Source: Membranipora membranacea
Taxonomy: Eukaryota > Bryozoa > Gymnolaemata > Cheilostomatida > Membraniporidae
NCBI GenBank assembly: GCA_914767715.1
Contig: OU612066.1
Span: 29,796,283-29,860,282 of the forward strand
Direction: 5' to 3'
Length of the DNA stretch: 64,000 bases
The notes under the pieces are model-generated. The model ran no database searches. It worked only from the letters and a program-made list of their open reading frames with translations, and had not been told where the DNA came from. Position 1 is the first letter of the stretch. Each line of letters starts with the position of its first letter. Positions 1-11,344 of the stretch are shown here, in pieces. The position numbers and the translations under genes were made by a program.

Positions 1-389
1 TGTCCATATGAGTTTTCAATGTTGCAGATTCTGAATCAAAAATAATTTTTATCCTATTATAAGCGGTTTTCAAGATAACCCTCTTTTCAGCACGTTTTTC
101 CTATGCGGCGTGGATTAAATGTACCAAACTGGAGAGAGGACAACTCCGAATTGAGACCTAAATCAGAAGTCAGAAAACTGTCTATAGAAAACAATGAATC
201 GACCCTCCTTTTCATCTCATGACACCTGACACAACTTAAAATTATGATAGACACAGTCTAAGGTCCCAGACAGCTTCAAATGTGTGATGGCGCCATTACA
301 TAAAACAAACATGAAGTGCATGTTTGATAATTTAATGCCACAAACACCCACTTGTAGCCATCTGAGCACTAGACCAGATGAACACCTAC
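1..389. other. Intron of the TRPM gene running off the left edge
   Basis: The stretch follows the donor at 389-388 of the exon ending at 390. I see no further TRPM exon, tRNA-like sequence or repeat in it; the next exon (first transmembrane helices) should lie outside the window. Confidence 0.6.
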
Positions 390-3300
390 CATGTAGTGAA
401 TACACTTAACAAGCGGGGCTCTGAATCCTCTGTACATGGATTTGAAGTAGCTGATAGCGTGATCGCCCTGCCCTGAGCAGCTCACAGATATCAAAGGTTT
501 ATACACCACTGGGGACTTATCTTCAATTTCGTCAGTGTTGAGATCGTTCAGTACAGTTGGGTCATTCTGTCGTTCGTCCATACGGGGATCATTGTCATTC
601 TTTCTTACGAAAGTCAGCATGAATGAAAACACGGGCAGTATGGCAAACAGCACCACCTACAAATTAAGAGGAGGATGTCTCAAACTATTTGCCACTTTTT
701 TGTTGCCTGGTGACAAGGCTAGTTACCTATTTTAACTTACAATGGTTGACTGCGTTTTTGTTACAGTAATAAAATCCAGTAGATAATCAAATTGAACAAT
801 CTATGTAGGGTGTCAATATACTTGGACTAAATTAAGCAACCTGTCACAGATATTACACCAACTTTCCTTTTACAAAAGAATTTCAAATTTTACCCTTAGA
901 AAAAAGGGTGAATTTAGAGTCGTAAGAATTTGTCATTCATGATATGCATAGGGAGGCGTGAGGCCTTCATATCATTAGTTGCTTTGCTTCTCACTGAACA
1001 AGGAGCAATAACTCCTACCTCTCAGCAATTTATTATGTTTTCAGATTCATGCTGAGGGGTAAACCGGAAATAACATTATTATATTATAATTTACCCAGAA
1101 TATATTAGTCCTCAGAGCGATGTCTCCCCGCCAGATCTTGTTTAGTTTAGTATAACACGCCGGCTGAGCTAAGAACTCCTCCATCTCTGCGGTGTGGGCC
1201 ATAGATAATACTGTAGAGTTACCCCAGTTAGGAGCCACTCTCACTAACATATCACTGGTGTACTGTCTGTCCTTCTCCCAGGCGAACTTAAGGATTCCAT
1301 TAGCTAGGCCCTCAAATTCCCTGCAGCATAAAGGATAAATCTATGACTCAAATAGATCTTTAGCTCACAATTCATGTATATGTCACATAAAACACATCAA
1401 ATAAATTACAACGCACAAAAAATCTCAGAGGTGTGGAAAATATTGTAAAATGTTTTTTTGTATGTCATAAATTAATGATCTATCTTCAATCTCTATAAAT
1501 TTCCAAAAAAAAAGGTTTCAACCCTACTCAGGAAGCTCAGCACTAACTCCACATATTATTATATAATGAGAGAGTTTGTATCTATCAGACTGAGAAGGGG
1601 GAGGTTATTTACTCACAGAGAATTAGCCTGATATTGAGCTGTTATATCGACACCTTCCTGGTGGTTACTCTTCTTAGCTAAGCCTCTCAATATAGCAGCA
1701 CCAACTATAGCTCCAGCTTTAACATAATACAATATCAATACAATGTAGCATGTTATACTAATTTTAGTGATTTCTTTGGTGATAAAAGCCTAGAGGGCTG
1801 AAACTGAGAAGACTCCCCATTCTATTGAAATCAGAACCCAAAGTTGTCTGTAGGGGCTTTGTCACATAGCAGTGTAATGTCACAATTTGAAACTTCACCA
1901 TTGGTATTCAAGCAGTTACATGTAAAACAACTGGGGATCTCCAATTTTACATCCACTCAGAAACAAATAATTTTATATAATGACAATTGATGTACAATGT
2001 TATCTTACCGATGTGGTCATCCGACAGTTTCCAGAACATTTTAGCTAAGTCCATTCTGTTGAAGAGAACAGCCCACATGAACAGATGCTGCGCCGGGTCT
2101 TTGAACTTCACACAATCCAATGCATGATATGTGCTCACTGGGATTCCATCTGAAAAAGATAAAAACTGCAGCTTTACTTGGTGGGTATTAAGGGTATCAT
2201 GGAGTAATGTTACTCCTGGGTTTTACTGAGATTTTATCAAATATAATGAAGCACTTTGTACTTCTTCAAAAAACCGCTTATGATTTAAGCAGTGTTAATT
2301 TCCTGGTTCAAAACTAGAACAGGTGTGTATCGCTGTGAAGGCTGGATAAGGATGTTTCAAATACGCAGATAAAACATAAAAATGGTAATAATGGAAGGAA
2401 TATTGAAACCCAATATTAAAAAAATATTAAAAGAAGGCCAATGACTTGTAAACTGCCCAAACACTGGTGACTTACCCTCTCCTATTTTGTATATGTTTGG
2501 GAAGGAATAACCCAGTAATGCTTTAAACAGTCTGCCGATTGTGTGCATGTAAGATTTCTCAGCGTCAACTTTGTTAGGACAACATCCAGCACCCTGCAAC
2601 AACAAGAATGACCAATTTATCCTTCAATCAATACTGAAAAACAACCTGTGTTGACTTCTGTTTATACCAATGTCGATCTGAGACTTGAGAACTTGAGAGA
2701 CTATTGTAAAAATGTGCTACTTAACAAATAGTTTCATTGCAAGACTTTACACTTAAATAAGTCTACATTACCTCTCGTTGAGCTTCCTGAGTATCATATA
2801 GGTTCTTCACAAATCTGGTGTAGGCCTCATCATTTCTCATAGACTACAAATAAATCAGAAACATAACTCAATATTAATAGCTGCTTAGTAAGAAGAATTG
2901 AAGACATTGGTTGTTCTCAACAATAAAAAACCGAGCTCCATATAATCAAATGCCAACAGGATAAAATGTAAAATGTAAGTCACTTTTTATAAGCTGCTCT
3001 CCAGCAATCTTTACAGGAATACAACATTGAGACATATACATATTCAACTTAGCGCCATCCTGTACAATGTAGGAGTGGGCAAGCTAGACTATTGTCCGGA
3101 GAGCTCACCTCCTTTAGCGACATCTGCAGTGACCAGGATTCGAACCAGCAACCCTCAGATTGTCTAGCTTGAATCCAAACCACTACGCCATCCTGCCTGC
3201 CTATGGTGTCTGAATGTGGTTATCGTTAATACTAGTCCCCATGATGAGGTGTCAACGTTCAATATTTCACGAGAATCGAGAGTAGCATACAAATATTAGA

Positions 3301-6300
3301 GTTCTGAGATGTGATAAAACTATTCATTATTCTGAGCTGATTTTATTTTTGAGCTCTATAAAGAATACTGACCTTCTGGTAAAGACGTTCTAGTCTGCTT
3401 TCACAGACAAACTTGCTCAGGTCCAGACCATGATCGATGAGTAGAATCATAAACTCATGCATATCATTGAGCAGTGCCTGTGTGGCTACCTCATACAGGA
3501 AATCCTTTTCTTGTGTCAGCTGTGTACAGGTGAACAAATAGGACACATTAACAAAAATACCACAATGCAACATCAACCTTGAACTCTTGAGTTAATCCAT
3601 GTCTTATCATTGACCTGTTTTCAGAATATTGCGCTGTTCACATTGGCATCTCACCAACACACCTTTATAAATGTGCATAGTTGTAAAAGAGTTTAAGGCA
3701 AAAACCATTATTCGAAAGGATTCATAATTAATTGGTTAAAGACTACCCAAAGACATCTGCATGTTATAGTCAGGTAGTTTGTATTGCCCTTCCAGGAGAC
3801 TGTGACATCATAATGACATCATAATGCAGAGAATAGGAGTTACCTTCCCTTATGGTAGGCACTTTTTTCACCATCAATAATTTATGCCAAGTAGAGCATC
3901 GAATTTTTTTACCATGCAAATCTGACAAAACTTTATCATAAGTAACTGCCTGACTATAACATTCATTGGTCTTTGGGGAGTCTTTAATGGAGTATTTCAT
4001 TGAATGACACTCACAGCCTTGAGATCAGGGTTATTGAGGCTGAATATCTCATCTCTTGCATAGTCCACTCTATTCCAGGCCAGAGCTAGCTTCAGTTGAG
4101 CCTTTCTCTTATCTAAATCCATATCATCCTTGTGGTAGAGTGCTGACAGAATAGCTCTGTCTAAACCAATATCATCACTGTTGATACCCATTTGAATAAA
4201 GTCAAAAGTGGACACCTGAAAGTAAGTATAATCAACGGATGTGACTATAAAAAAAGCCTGAGAACCCTCTTCTTATGTAGATGGGTTGGGTAATTGATTA
4301 GTAAATCAAAGCAGCTTAACCAGCCGGCGTAGAACAAAGATGTGTTTGGCTTCCTTCAAAATATTTACATGGCACAGAAATCAGCTGTTCATATTACTTA
4401 CAAATTTATCCTGCTGGGCTATTGTCACAAGACATTCCAAGTATTTATCCTTTAAATCTGTGTCCATGGCGCATTTATACAACTGTTTAAGATCTCTTTC
4501 TTCAGGTCTACAAAAAGGAACTAAATCAAATAGAAGTAATTTTGTAATGAGTGTGACATACAGTTCTAAAGCATTCATACATCTAGCACCAAAGAAATGA
4601 CTTAGATCACAATTGTCTTGTCATGATAGACACAGCAATAAAGATTTTTTACAGCACAGCATATGAAGTCAGTTGCTTTAATCTTCACCGCTGACGGGAC
4701 CGAAACCACAAGAAACTCACATGATGATTGTTAACAAAGCAAGAAATCACTGGAGCTTGAGACCTGTTTCAATGCTTCAACAATCTCATGTGTTGAAAAT
4801 ACAGCATAGAGCTGCTTTATCACTGTAGGTAAAGCAGAGCTGGAGCCTATGAAAGAATTTCCTATGTCATAAGATTAACTTACAGTTTGCTGTATTTGGC
4901 TATGAACTTGTGTATCTGGATGACCACTTCAGCAGCTCTGCCTGAGCCTACTATAGCTACCAGAGGAATCTCATTGGCTAAACTCTGAGCACAGGACTCC
5001 AAGGATCCATCACCTCCATTTACTAGCAGAGTTACTAGAGGAATATGTACTTTCTCAACATCTGGCTTCTGTGCACCTGGAAAGAAGAAGAATCAGCCGT
5101 CACATAGCTTTCAATTTGAAATGCCAAAAGATCATAGACTCCTTGGGACGAAATGAGGAACACCATCGGTGGAAATTATTCTAATTTCTGATAAAATGCA
5201 GCGTTGTTATTTTTCTAACAGCTGAGTTCATGAAGATGGAAATCAGAAGATTTGTCATACAAGCATGATGATACCCTATAACTAGATCAAGTTTGATCAA
5301 GCTTGCCTGCTTTCTGATTTGCTCCCCTTCCACTGATTGGCCGCAGGTAAAATAGGCCTGAGGTCTATGAGTAGGGGGGAAGGCTAATCTGAGTGCAGAC
5401 AAACTGGTTAAAACTTGGTCTACCATATAACATACCGTTTGGATCCATTCCGTCTGGCGCATCAATAGCTGAATCTATTGACTCAATCTCATGTTCCATG
5501 AGAAACTTCTCAAACGCTGCTCTCCACTTTATCTCACCACCAAACTTATTCCTGCTTCCATCATCAATGAGGATAAAGTGAGAGTGATTAGGGTCCAGTG
5601 GTTGTGTGCCCTTTTGACCTTTGAGCTCAGCGATTGGATAGCTGGCAGGAAACTTTCCCTCTCCCTATAATAGTATAAAGTTGGGCATCAAGTTGGTCAT
5701 CAGCAAAAAATTCAATAATATGGCCTATGTCTGTCAATCTTTGACGAATTAATACTTATGTCTAAGGTGTAACTATTACAAGGAGCATGTAATTCTTGGC
5801 TCATAAAGTAGATATTCATGATAATGTAATCATTTATACTGACAAATTAGACCCAGGTTGATCAGTTTATCATCTTTTGAAACTGTAAAAGGATTAAACC
5901 TGAACTAAGGTCAAAAACCTTATATAAGTATTTTTGACCTTAGTTCAGGTTTAATTCTTTCTGTAGTTTCAAAAGACTCACGATTCATGGTGAGCAAAAT
6001 ATTGAGCAGCAAAACACAAACGTATGCTCATATTAAGCACCCGTTTTTGTCTTGCTGCTCAATAACTTGCTTGCATGAATCAGGTCTCAAATTTGAGAAT
6101 TGCAACATTTAACTGTAACAACTGACAGAATTACTATCAACAAATTCAAACATACATCGTTACCCTCCAGTTTGTCTCTTGATGCCACAGAGCCCCACGA
6201 TGCTATCCCAAGTAGCACGATATCATTCATGGCGGAGGAGCCAGCAGTATCTATATAATCCTTGACAGCTGAGCCGACCATACTATATACACCGGTGTGT

Positions 6301-9300
6301 GACCCAGGTGTCAGGATCCAGGCACCTGTTGATAGAGGAATATTACAACCAAATTGAATATCAGATCCAACATTGGCTGACTCAGATCACATGTATGGCA
6401 ATAGTCGAAGCATTATTGATGTTACCAACTCGCCATTTCCTTTCTCAAAACCTACATATTTTGGCAATGCGCTTGTCAGTTATTTTACAATGAGTGGCCA
6501 TATTTTAAGTTAGAAGCAGAAAACCTTCCCTTCTCTCCTTAACTTTGAATTTGAACATACTTTTCAACGCTATAAAACGGAGTTGACATAGACCATAAAA
6601 CAAGTTGATCCTGCTTACAACCCCTTGAGGGAAGGCATAGCTATCAAACTTTATCTACATGAAACATTACATACCAGTGGTGGTGGCCACATCTAACAGT
6701 CCCTGTTTGAATAGTGTGCTGATTCTGTTTTTTGAGAACTGAAATCTTTTGGCACCACCAACTATAGACACAATGAGTTTAGGGTCTGACAGCTTCCAAT
6801 GGTCAAACATGAGATTTACGAGATTATCCATATCATCTGAGTCCTTTATTGTCACATACTGAAAAAATAATCAGACAATACTATCATGAGACTCCAAATC
6901 AGATTTCGGGGCCTCAATGGCTTTAAATTTCTTTGGTTGAAGAGGGAACAGTCAATAACACCTGGTGAGGTGAGTAAGATTCAATTTTGTCTAGTAAAAA
7001 CACATTATTCAGTATGTAAATATTTTCCAAACACCTCAACTCGCATAATTGATTTCAACAAACGAATTCATCATCTGGTATGATACTTGGTTCAAATCCT
7101 GCTGCAGTCTACTGACTACTGGGCTCTGAACCCCATGTGTACTCAAACCTGCCTGCAAGCTGAGATCAACTCGGTGCTGGAAAAGGCGCTGGCGCTGTTT
7201 TGGCGGCAGCGTGCATCACATCATGCAGGTTGGAGCTCACCTGGGCCAAAGAGCCCAGTAGTCTGTAAACTGCAGCAGGATTTGAAACAAGCATCAAAAA
7301 TGCCAATCACGACGCTACAGCACCATGAAGAGCAGAGGTGGTTGGGGCTGAGACAGCTTTTTATGACATCTGATTCTCACACTAAATTTTAATTTCTCCG
7401 TCTTCTAACTGAGACAGACCTTGTGACTTAAGCTTTAATTGAGTTCATTCCTATATCAAGACAAAAACTTACAGGAGGCTCATAAGCGGATTTTCCGTCC
7501 GATCTGAAGTCGATTCTACCGTAGGCATGTGTACAGTTAGCCAGCGAGTCCTTCTCAGGGTGCTCGGGGTAAGGAACCAGAAGACCGTCATTCATTGGTG
7601 GTCTAAAGTCCACCTCATCCTGTCCAATAAGGGGCCTGGAAATATTTGATAAGTCAACTCTCGTATCAAAATATATACAAACAGAAAATCTGCTCATAGA
7701 GAAATATAGATAATTACAGGCCATCCAAGTGTGGAACCACCAAGAGACATAGTAAAGTACCTTTATTGAATTTTTTTGGAGATTTTTCAACTGAAGCAGC
7801 TCAGACTCTTTTTTATATCATTTTTCCATTTATGTGCGGTGGATTTTAGAATTAGGCAATCAACAAACCTAAAACTTCAAACTTCTATATTACTTTGGTA
7901 TAATCAATGAAGAGGGAGTTCATTGGTATAATATTATGCATCATAACCACACATCTTATTGGAATGTGAATTTTCGCAAACTCTATCCAAATTTTAAGCT
8001 GCAATGTCAATTCATCAAATTTAATACAATAATTTTGATGGTGACAACCAAGGATGAATTTTAAAACCTCATGCCAACAATTAAATATATTATATTTCAT
8101 TGGTGTCAATCCCTGGCAGTGACAGAAAACTATTTACTGTTACAAATTATTGGCAGATATACCACACTTTAGAGAAATAGTCATAATAGTACATAATCTA
8201 TTGTATAGAAAGTAATGACAATAGCTTTTAATAACACACTACAATAGGCATTTATTGTTGCGACAAATGAAAGTGTGGCATTCACACAATCTCAATAAAA
8301 TATGTTATCAGCCCCCAGAGCAATGAACTCCCTCTCAATAGGCAGTCACATCTACTAAATACATACATTATATATATTTTACCATACTGCTGGATTCTAA
8401 CCTGTTTTCTGTTTCGGTGTAGCTGTATTGTCTGAAGTTTTGTCTCACATAATCTCTTACTTTATCAGCTGCCAGCTGTACTCCTAACTCCAGTTTATCT
8501 TTCGTACTTGTACGGGATTTTTTCTTCCTGAGTTTCTTAGACTTTAAATCTACAGTCAAGTAAAAACTTGTTACGCATTTTTACTATACATATATAGCTG
8601 TAGTCTGAGCCCCCAAGACTCCCCCCCCCTCCTCCGACGCTTCATTATGTAAAATAATAAACTGATTCTATCATGCAATTCAGAACATTTCAAAACTGGA
8701 ACACTTTCACTACGTAGTATAAAATAAAAAAAACACAGGAGAGATTGTTATCGTGTAGTGAAAGGTACAAATACAACAGTAACATTGAATCAGAAATTTC
8801 ACACACAGACAAAAGATTACAAAGCTTACAAGGCATGCGACCAACCGACCGAGTTAATAATTAATATTGAGCTCAATGCCATGCTGTAAACCTACATTTA
8901 ACCTGTACCAAAGAACGAAAAAGTTTTACTTTGCCACCACCTTTTAGAATTGCTTTAACCCGCAAAGGAATTCAGTTATAACCCATATAAGATAAAGCCA
9001 TTATTATTGAAAGAAATAACAGATCCTCAATGAAAAATGACATGGATCACGGCCCGGAGTTGAAGTTAAGAGGACGGACACCGAGAGAGAGTTTTAACTT
9101 ATGATTAGCAGAAGATAACTGATGAACAGAAATACACAGGAAACATAAGGAAAAAAAGATATCAATTATTTGTAGCTCACGGCTGTAACAAGCTTCGTTA
9201 GTGTTCCCCTTCCCTTGAGGTCAATCAAGTGGACACACAGACTTAACAAAGCCATTTTTTAGTCTGCTGAAAGTGATACCAACGAAGACATGATCAATAG

Positions 9301-11331
9301 ATTAATATGATTCCATTTTGGATCATTTCTTCAGTAATTAACTAGTACTTTCTTAAATAATTCGGTTAATGATATTTTTGTTGAAAGGGGGGGGAGGTGT
9401 GCATTTGCCTTACCTCTATGATGGTGGTGATGAAGATTTTGGGTTTCTTCAAAACAAAAACATAATTGCATGAAACCTAATTAATCATTGCAATAGCAAT
9501 CATTTTCCACTGATAATTGGCAGTATTAACATTACCAATTCTAATAATCTATGGCTCAGACACATTTCAAGGTTTGGCACATTTCAAACATCTGCCTCAG
9601 TCCCTAAGTTTAGTGGCCTTGTGATGTATTGAAATTAGGTGCCACAAGTTTCTTCGCCATTTCGCCATATTTTTTATTTAGCCCAGTTGAAGTTCTACGA
9701 TGTGATGCCAATTTGAGGTAACACAAATGGTGAGCTGAACACCGCCAAACTCACCATCAGCAGTCTGGGACTTGTCTGGATAGTCTGCTTTACTGGTGCT
9801 GGCAGTACGACGCCGAAATCTCACACCAGCAATGTCTGTTTGTATTGGAGGATCTTCTACATTAGGCGTATAGAGCGGCTGGATTTGTTGCTGTTGTGAC
9901 TGAGGGCTTCTTGTTACATCAGTTGATGAAACATGATAGCCTGCAAGACGGATTTAAAGTTATCACAAACCATCTGTTAGAGTGACATTTACCACAAAAT
10001 TGTTTCAATGAGCTAATAAAAAAAAAGAAGGTACAAGCTGAGGAATGAAACTCATTACAACGGTTAGAAAGTGAAAAGTTTGAATAAAATCTGAGTGTAA
10101 CAAATCTAGACAGGTAAAAACTATTGGTCGAGTAAACTGTTTGCTGTGTTGCTAACCTGAAGAAGATGGTAGGGTATATGTACTTGCGGATACATCAGAG
10201 TCATTAGAAATCATTCTCGATTCCTCTAATACTCTATCCCTGTCTTTCTTCTTTTTCTTCTTTTTACGTTTTTCTAAATGGGTTAAAAACATGATTTAAA
10301 TGCCATCATCTATAGCTGAAATCATTCTTATTCGAAGAACTTAACTTGCCGGGATAGCAATCTGTTATGTTATATATTAACTTGGCAAGTACTTTATAAG
10401 CCAAAGAGAAAGACTCCGATATTCTATTGTGCGATAGCGAATTTCTCTAATAAATCTGTCTTTGTCAAAATTACATCATAGTTTGCATGGATGTGCTGAA
10501 TCACTGCTTTTCCATGGATCGACCTTGGGCTCTTTTCGAGGCTCTTTGAGCTATCGGAACACCTCCCAGTTCGCGCTGAGCTCAAAGGTTTAGTTTGCAC
10601 TAAGCTGTAGGCCCTACAGCGAGGCAGAGCATCAAAGACTGTGTTACGCATAGACTTAATAATAAGTCTTTGATGGTACAAGAGGTCCAAGTTTAAGTCT
10701 TGGTGGCTGCGGATCTTTTTGATGTTTTTCCTCAGCTTCATCAATGGAAATGGATGCATATTTTGGGGTCGAGCCAAGAGGAAACAACTCAGCTCGGTCT
10801 TGGCCGACCTCAAAATTCACACGGAAACATGATGAATGAGGTGCTCACAGTTCAGTCATATTTGATAAAAACATTGATATTACACTGTTTTCCTGGAAAC
10901 CTAAGAAAATAATGAGCCGATTAAATATAAGCTGTTAATTGGAATTGGCAGCTGCAAAATTACCACAATTTTCTAAGCTTTCAGATATTGATCGTGAGTT
11001 GTCCCTATGAACATATCTATACGTTTACAGTTGTCCCTATCTCAATAAAGCTATCGAGTAGAGCTGGGATGGAGAAACGATCAGTGTTGAAATGCATGCT
11101 GATTCGATACACATATTCGGTAATCAAATTGCTGATGTTCTTACCTTTAGGAGGAGGTGGTACAACATCCCTATTTTGATCCGATCCTCGGGGTGAAGCT
11201 GGCATCTCAACTACATACTCCGTAGCGTGATCAGCGTCTGCTGACAAACCGCCACCTGGATTACCGCGGATAGGACGGAGGTCAAGGCCTTCCTCCAGAC
11301 TATACGTGCCATTAAGATCTACCCTGTTCAT
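390..11331 (-). CDS. TRPM-family cation channel, N-terminal half (partial)
   Basis: Eighteen GT..AG exons, in gene order 11331-11145, 10273-10157, 9940-9755, 8549-8402, 7635-7473, 6858-6675, 6325-6164, 5664-5436, 5076-4884, 4507-4402, 4215-4015, 3519-3373, 2843-2772, 2593-2476, 2149-2009, 1726-1617, 1320-1095 and 656-390, give about 985 residues. The first four exons are low-complexity (Pro-rich, Gln-rich and a run of Lys). From 6858 on the order is that of the TRPM homology regions: PKLIVSIVGGAKRF, GAWILTPGSHTGV, GIASWGSV, HFILIDDG, PLVTLLVNGG, then the ankyrin-like segments with ALLNDMHEFMILLIDHGL, FMWAVLFNRMDLAKMFW and NSTVLSMAHTAEMEEFLAQP. The last exon holds the hydrophobic segment and APLVKC motif that precede the first channel helix. 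The six-helix pore and C-terminus lie beyond the left edge. TRPM proteins are plasma-membrane cation channels. The subtype cannot be told without the C-terminus. The start is the Met 13 bases after a splice acceptor. Confidence 0.9.
2195..2226. repeat. Short hairpin of the GGAGTAA/TACTCC type
   Basis: A short imperfect inverted repeat in a TRPM intron with core ATCATGGAGTAA and GTTACTCCTGGG. Similar hairpins occur at about 37496-37522, 38717-38745 and 55495-55530. They may be degenerate ends of one small element family, but each match is only 10-14 bases. Confidence 0.35.
3105..3197 (-). repeat. tRNA-like sequence (tRNA-derived SINE or tRNA pseudogene)
   Basis: Read on the minus strand, a box A-like sequence (TGGCGTAGTGGTT) is followed about 45 bases later by a box B (GGTTCGAATCC) inside a T-arm-like hairpin. 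It lies in a TRPM intron. No clean acceptor stem or full cloverleaf could be drawn by eye, so it is better read as a SINE head or a decayed tRNA than as a working tRNA gene. Confidence 0.55.
3746..3977. mobile_element. Foldback element, family A, copy 1
   Basis: The left end (CCCAAAGACATCTGCATG, then TATAGTCAGGTAG) is the inverted complement of the right end (CTGCCTGACTATAACATTC, then GGTCTTTGGG). It lies in a TRPM intron. A shorter relative with nearly the same ends is at 32845-32945 in a KIF17 intron. No coding capacity is seen, so it is a non-autonomous (MITE-like) element. This copy has about 130 bases of additional internal sequence. Confidence 0.65.
5872..5976. mobile_element. Foldback (inverted-repeat) element 1 of an adjacent pair
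   Basis: Arms of about 40 bases read inward as GAAACTGTAAAAGGATTAAACC and its near-exact inverted complement around 5935-5976, both ending in a CTTTTGAAAC/GTTTCAAAAG core, with a spacer of under 20 bases. It lies in a TRPM intron between the exons at 6164 and 5664, has no open reading frame, and is probably a MITE. Confidence 0.6.
5981..6083. mobile_element. Foldback (inverted-repeat) element 2 of an adjacent pair
   Basis: The left arm (GATTCATGGTGAGCAA, then TATTGAGCAGCAA) is the inverted complement, with a few mismatches, of the right arm (TTGCTGCTCAATAA, then TTGCATGAATC). It starts within a few bases of the end of the previous foldback, so one may have landed beside or inside the other. 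Confidence 0.6.
8601..8640 (+). repeat. C-rich dispersed repeat, copy 1
   Basis: TAGTCTGAGCCCCCAAGACT followed by a C tract. The same motif, with AGACTCTTGCCCC or similar, recurs near 30340 (plus) and 57645 and 40711 (minus), and the C-rich part recurs at 29050. It is probably the conserved end of a dispersed element and lies just 5' of a TRPM exon, inside an intron. Confidence 0.45.
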
Positions 11332-11344
11332 GCTTATGCCACCT

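Noticed and set aside
7087-7392. A 101-codon plus-strand frame in a TRPM intron, in a GC-richer stretch.
   Set aside because: No domain or splice context; it lies between two TRPM exons on the other strand.
10424-10813. A 129-codon minus-strand frame within a TRPM intron, containing QDLNLD, and a possible tRNA-like box B.
   Set aside because: The box A and stems could not be drawn, and the frame lies between two well-supported TRPM exons; probably an old repeat but not supportable.
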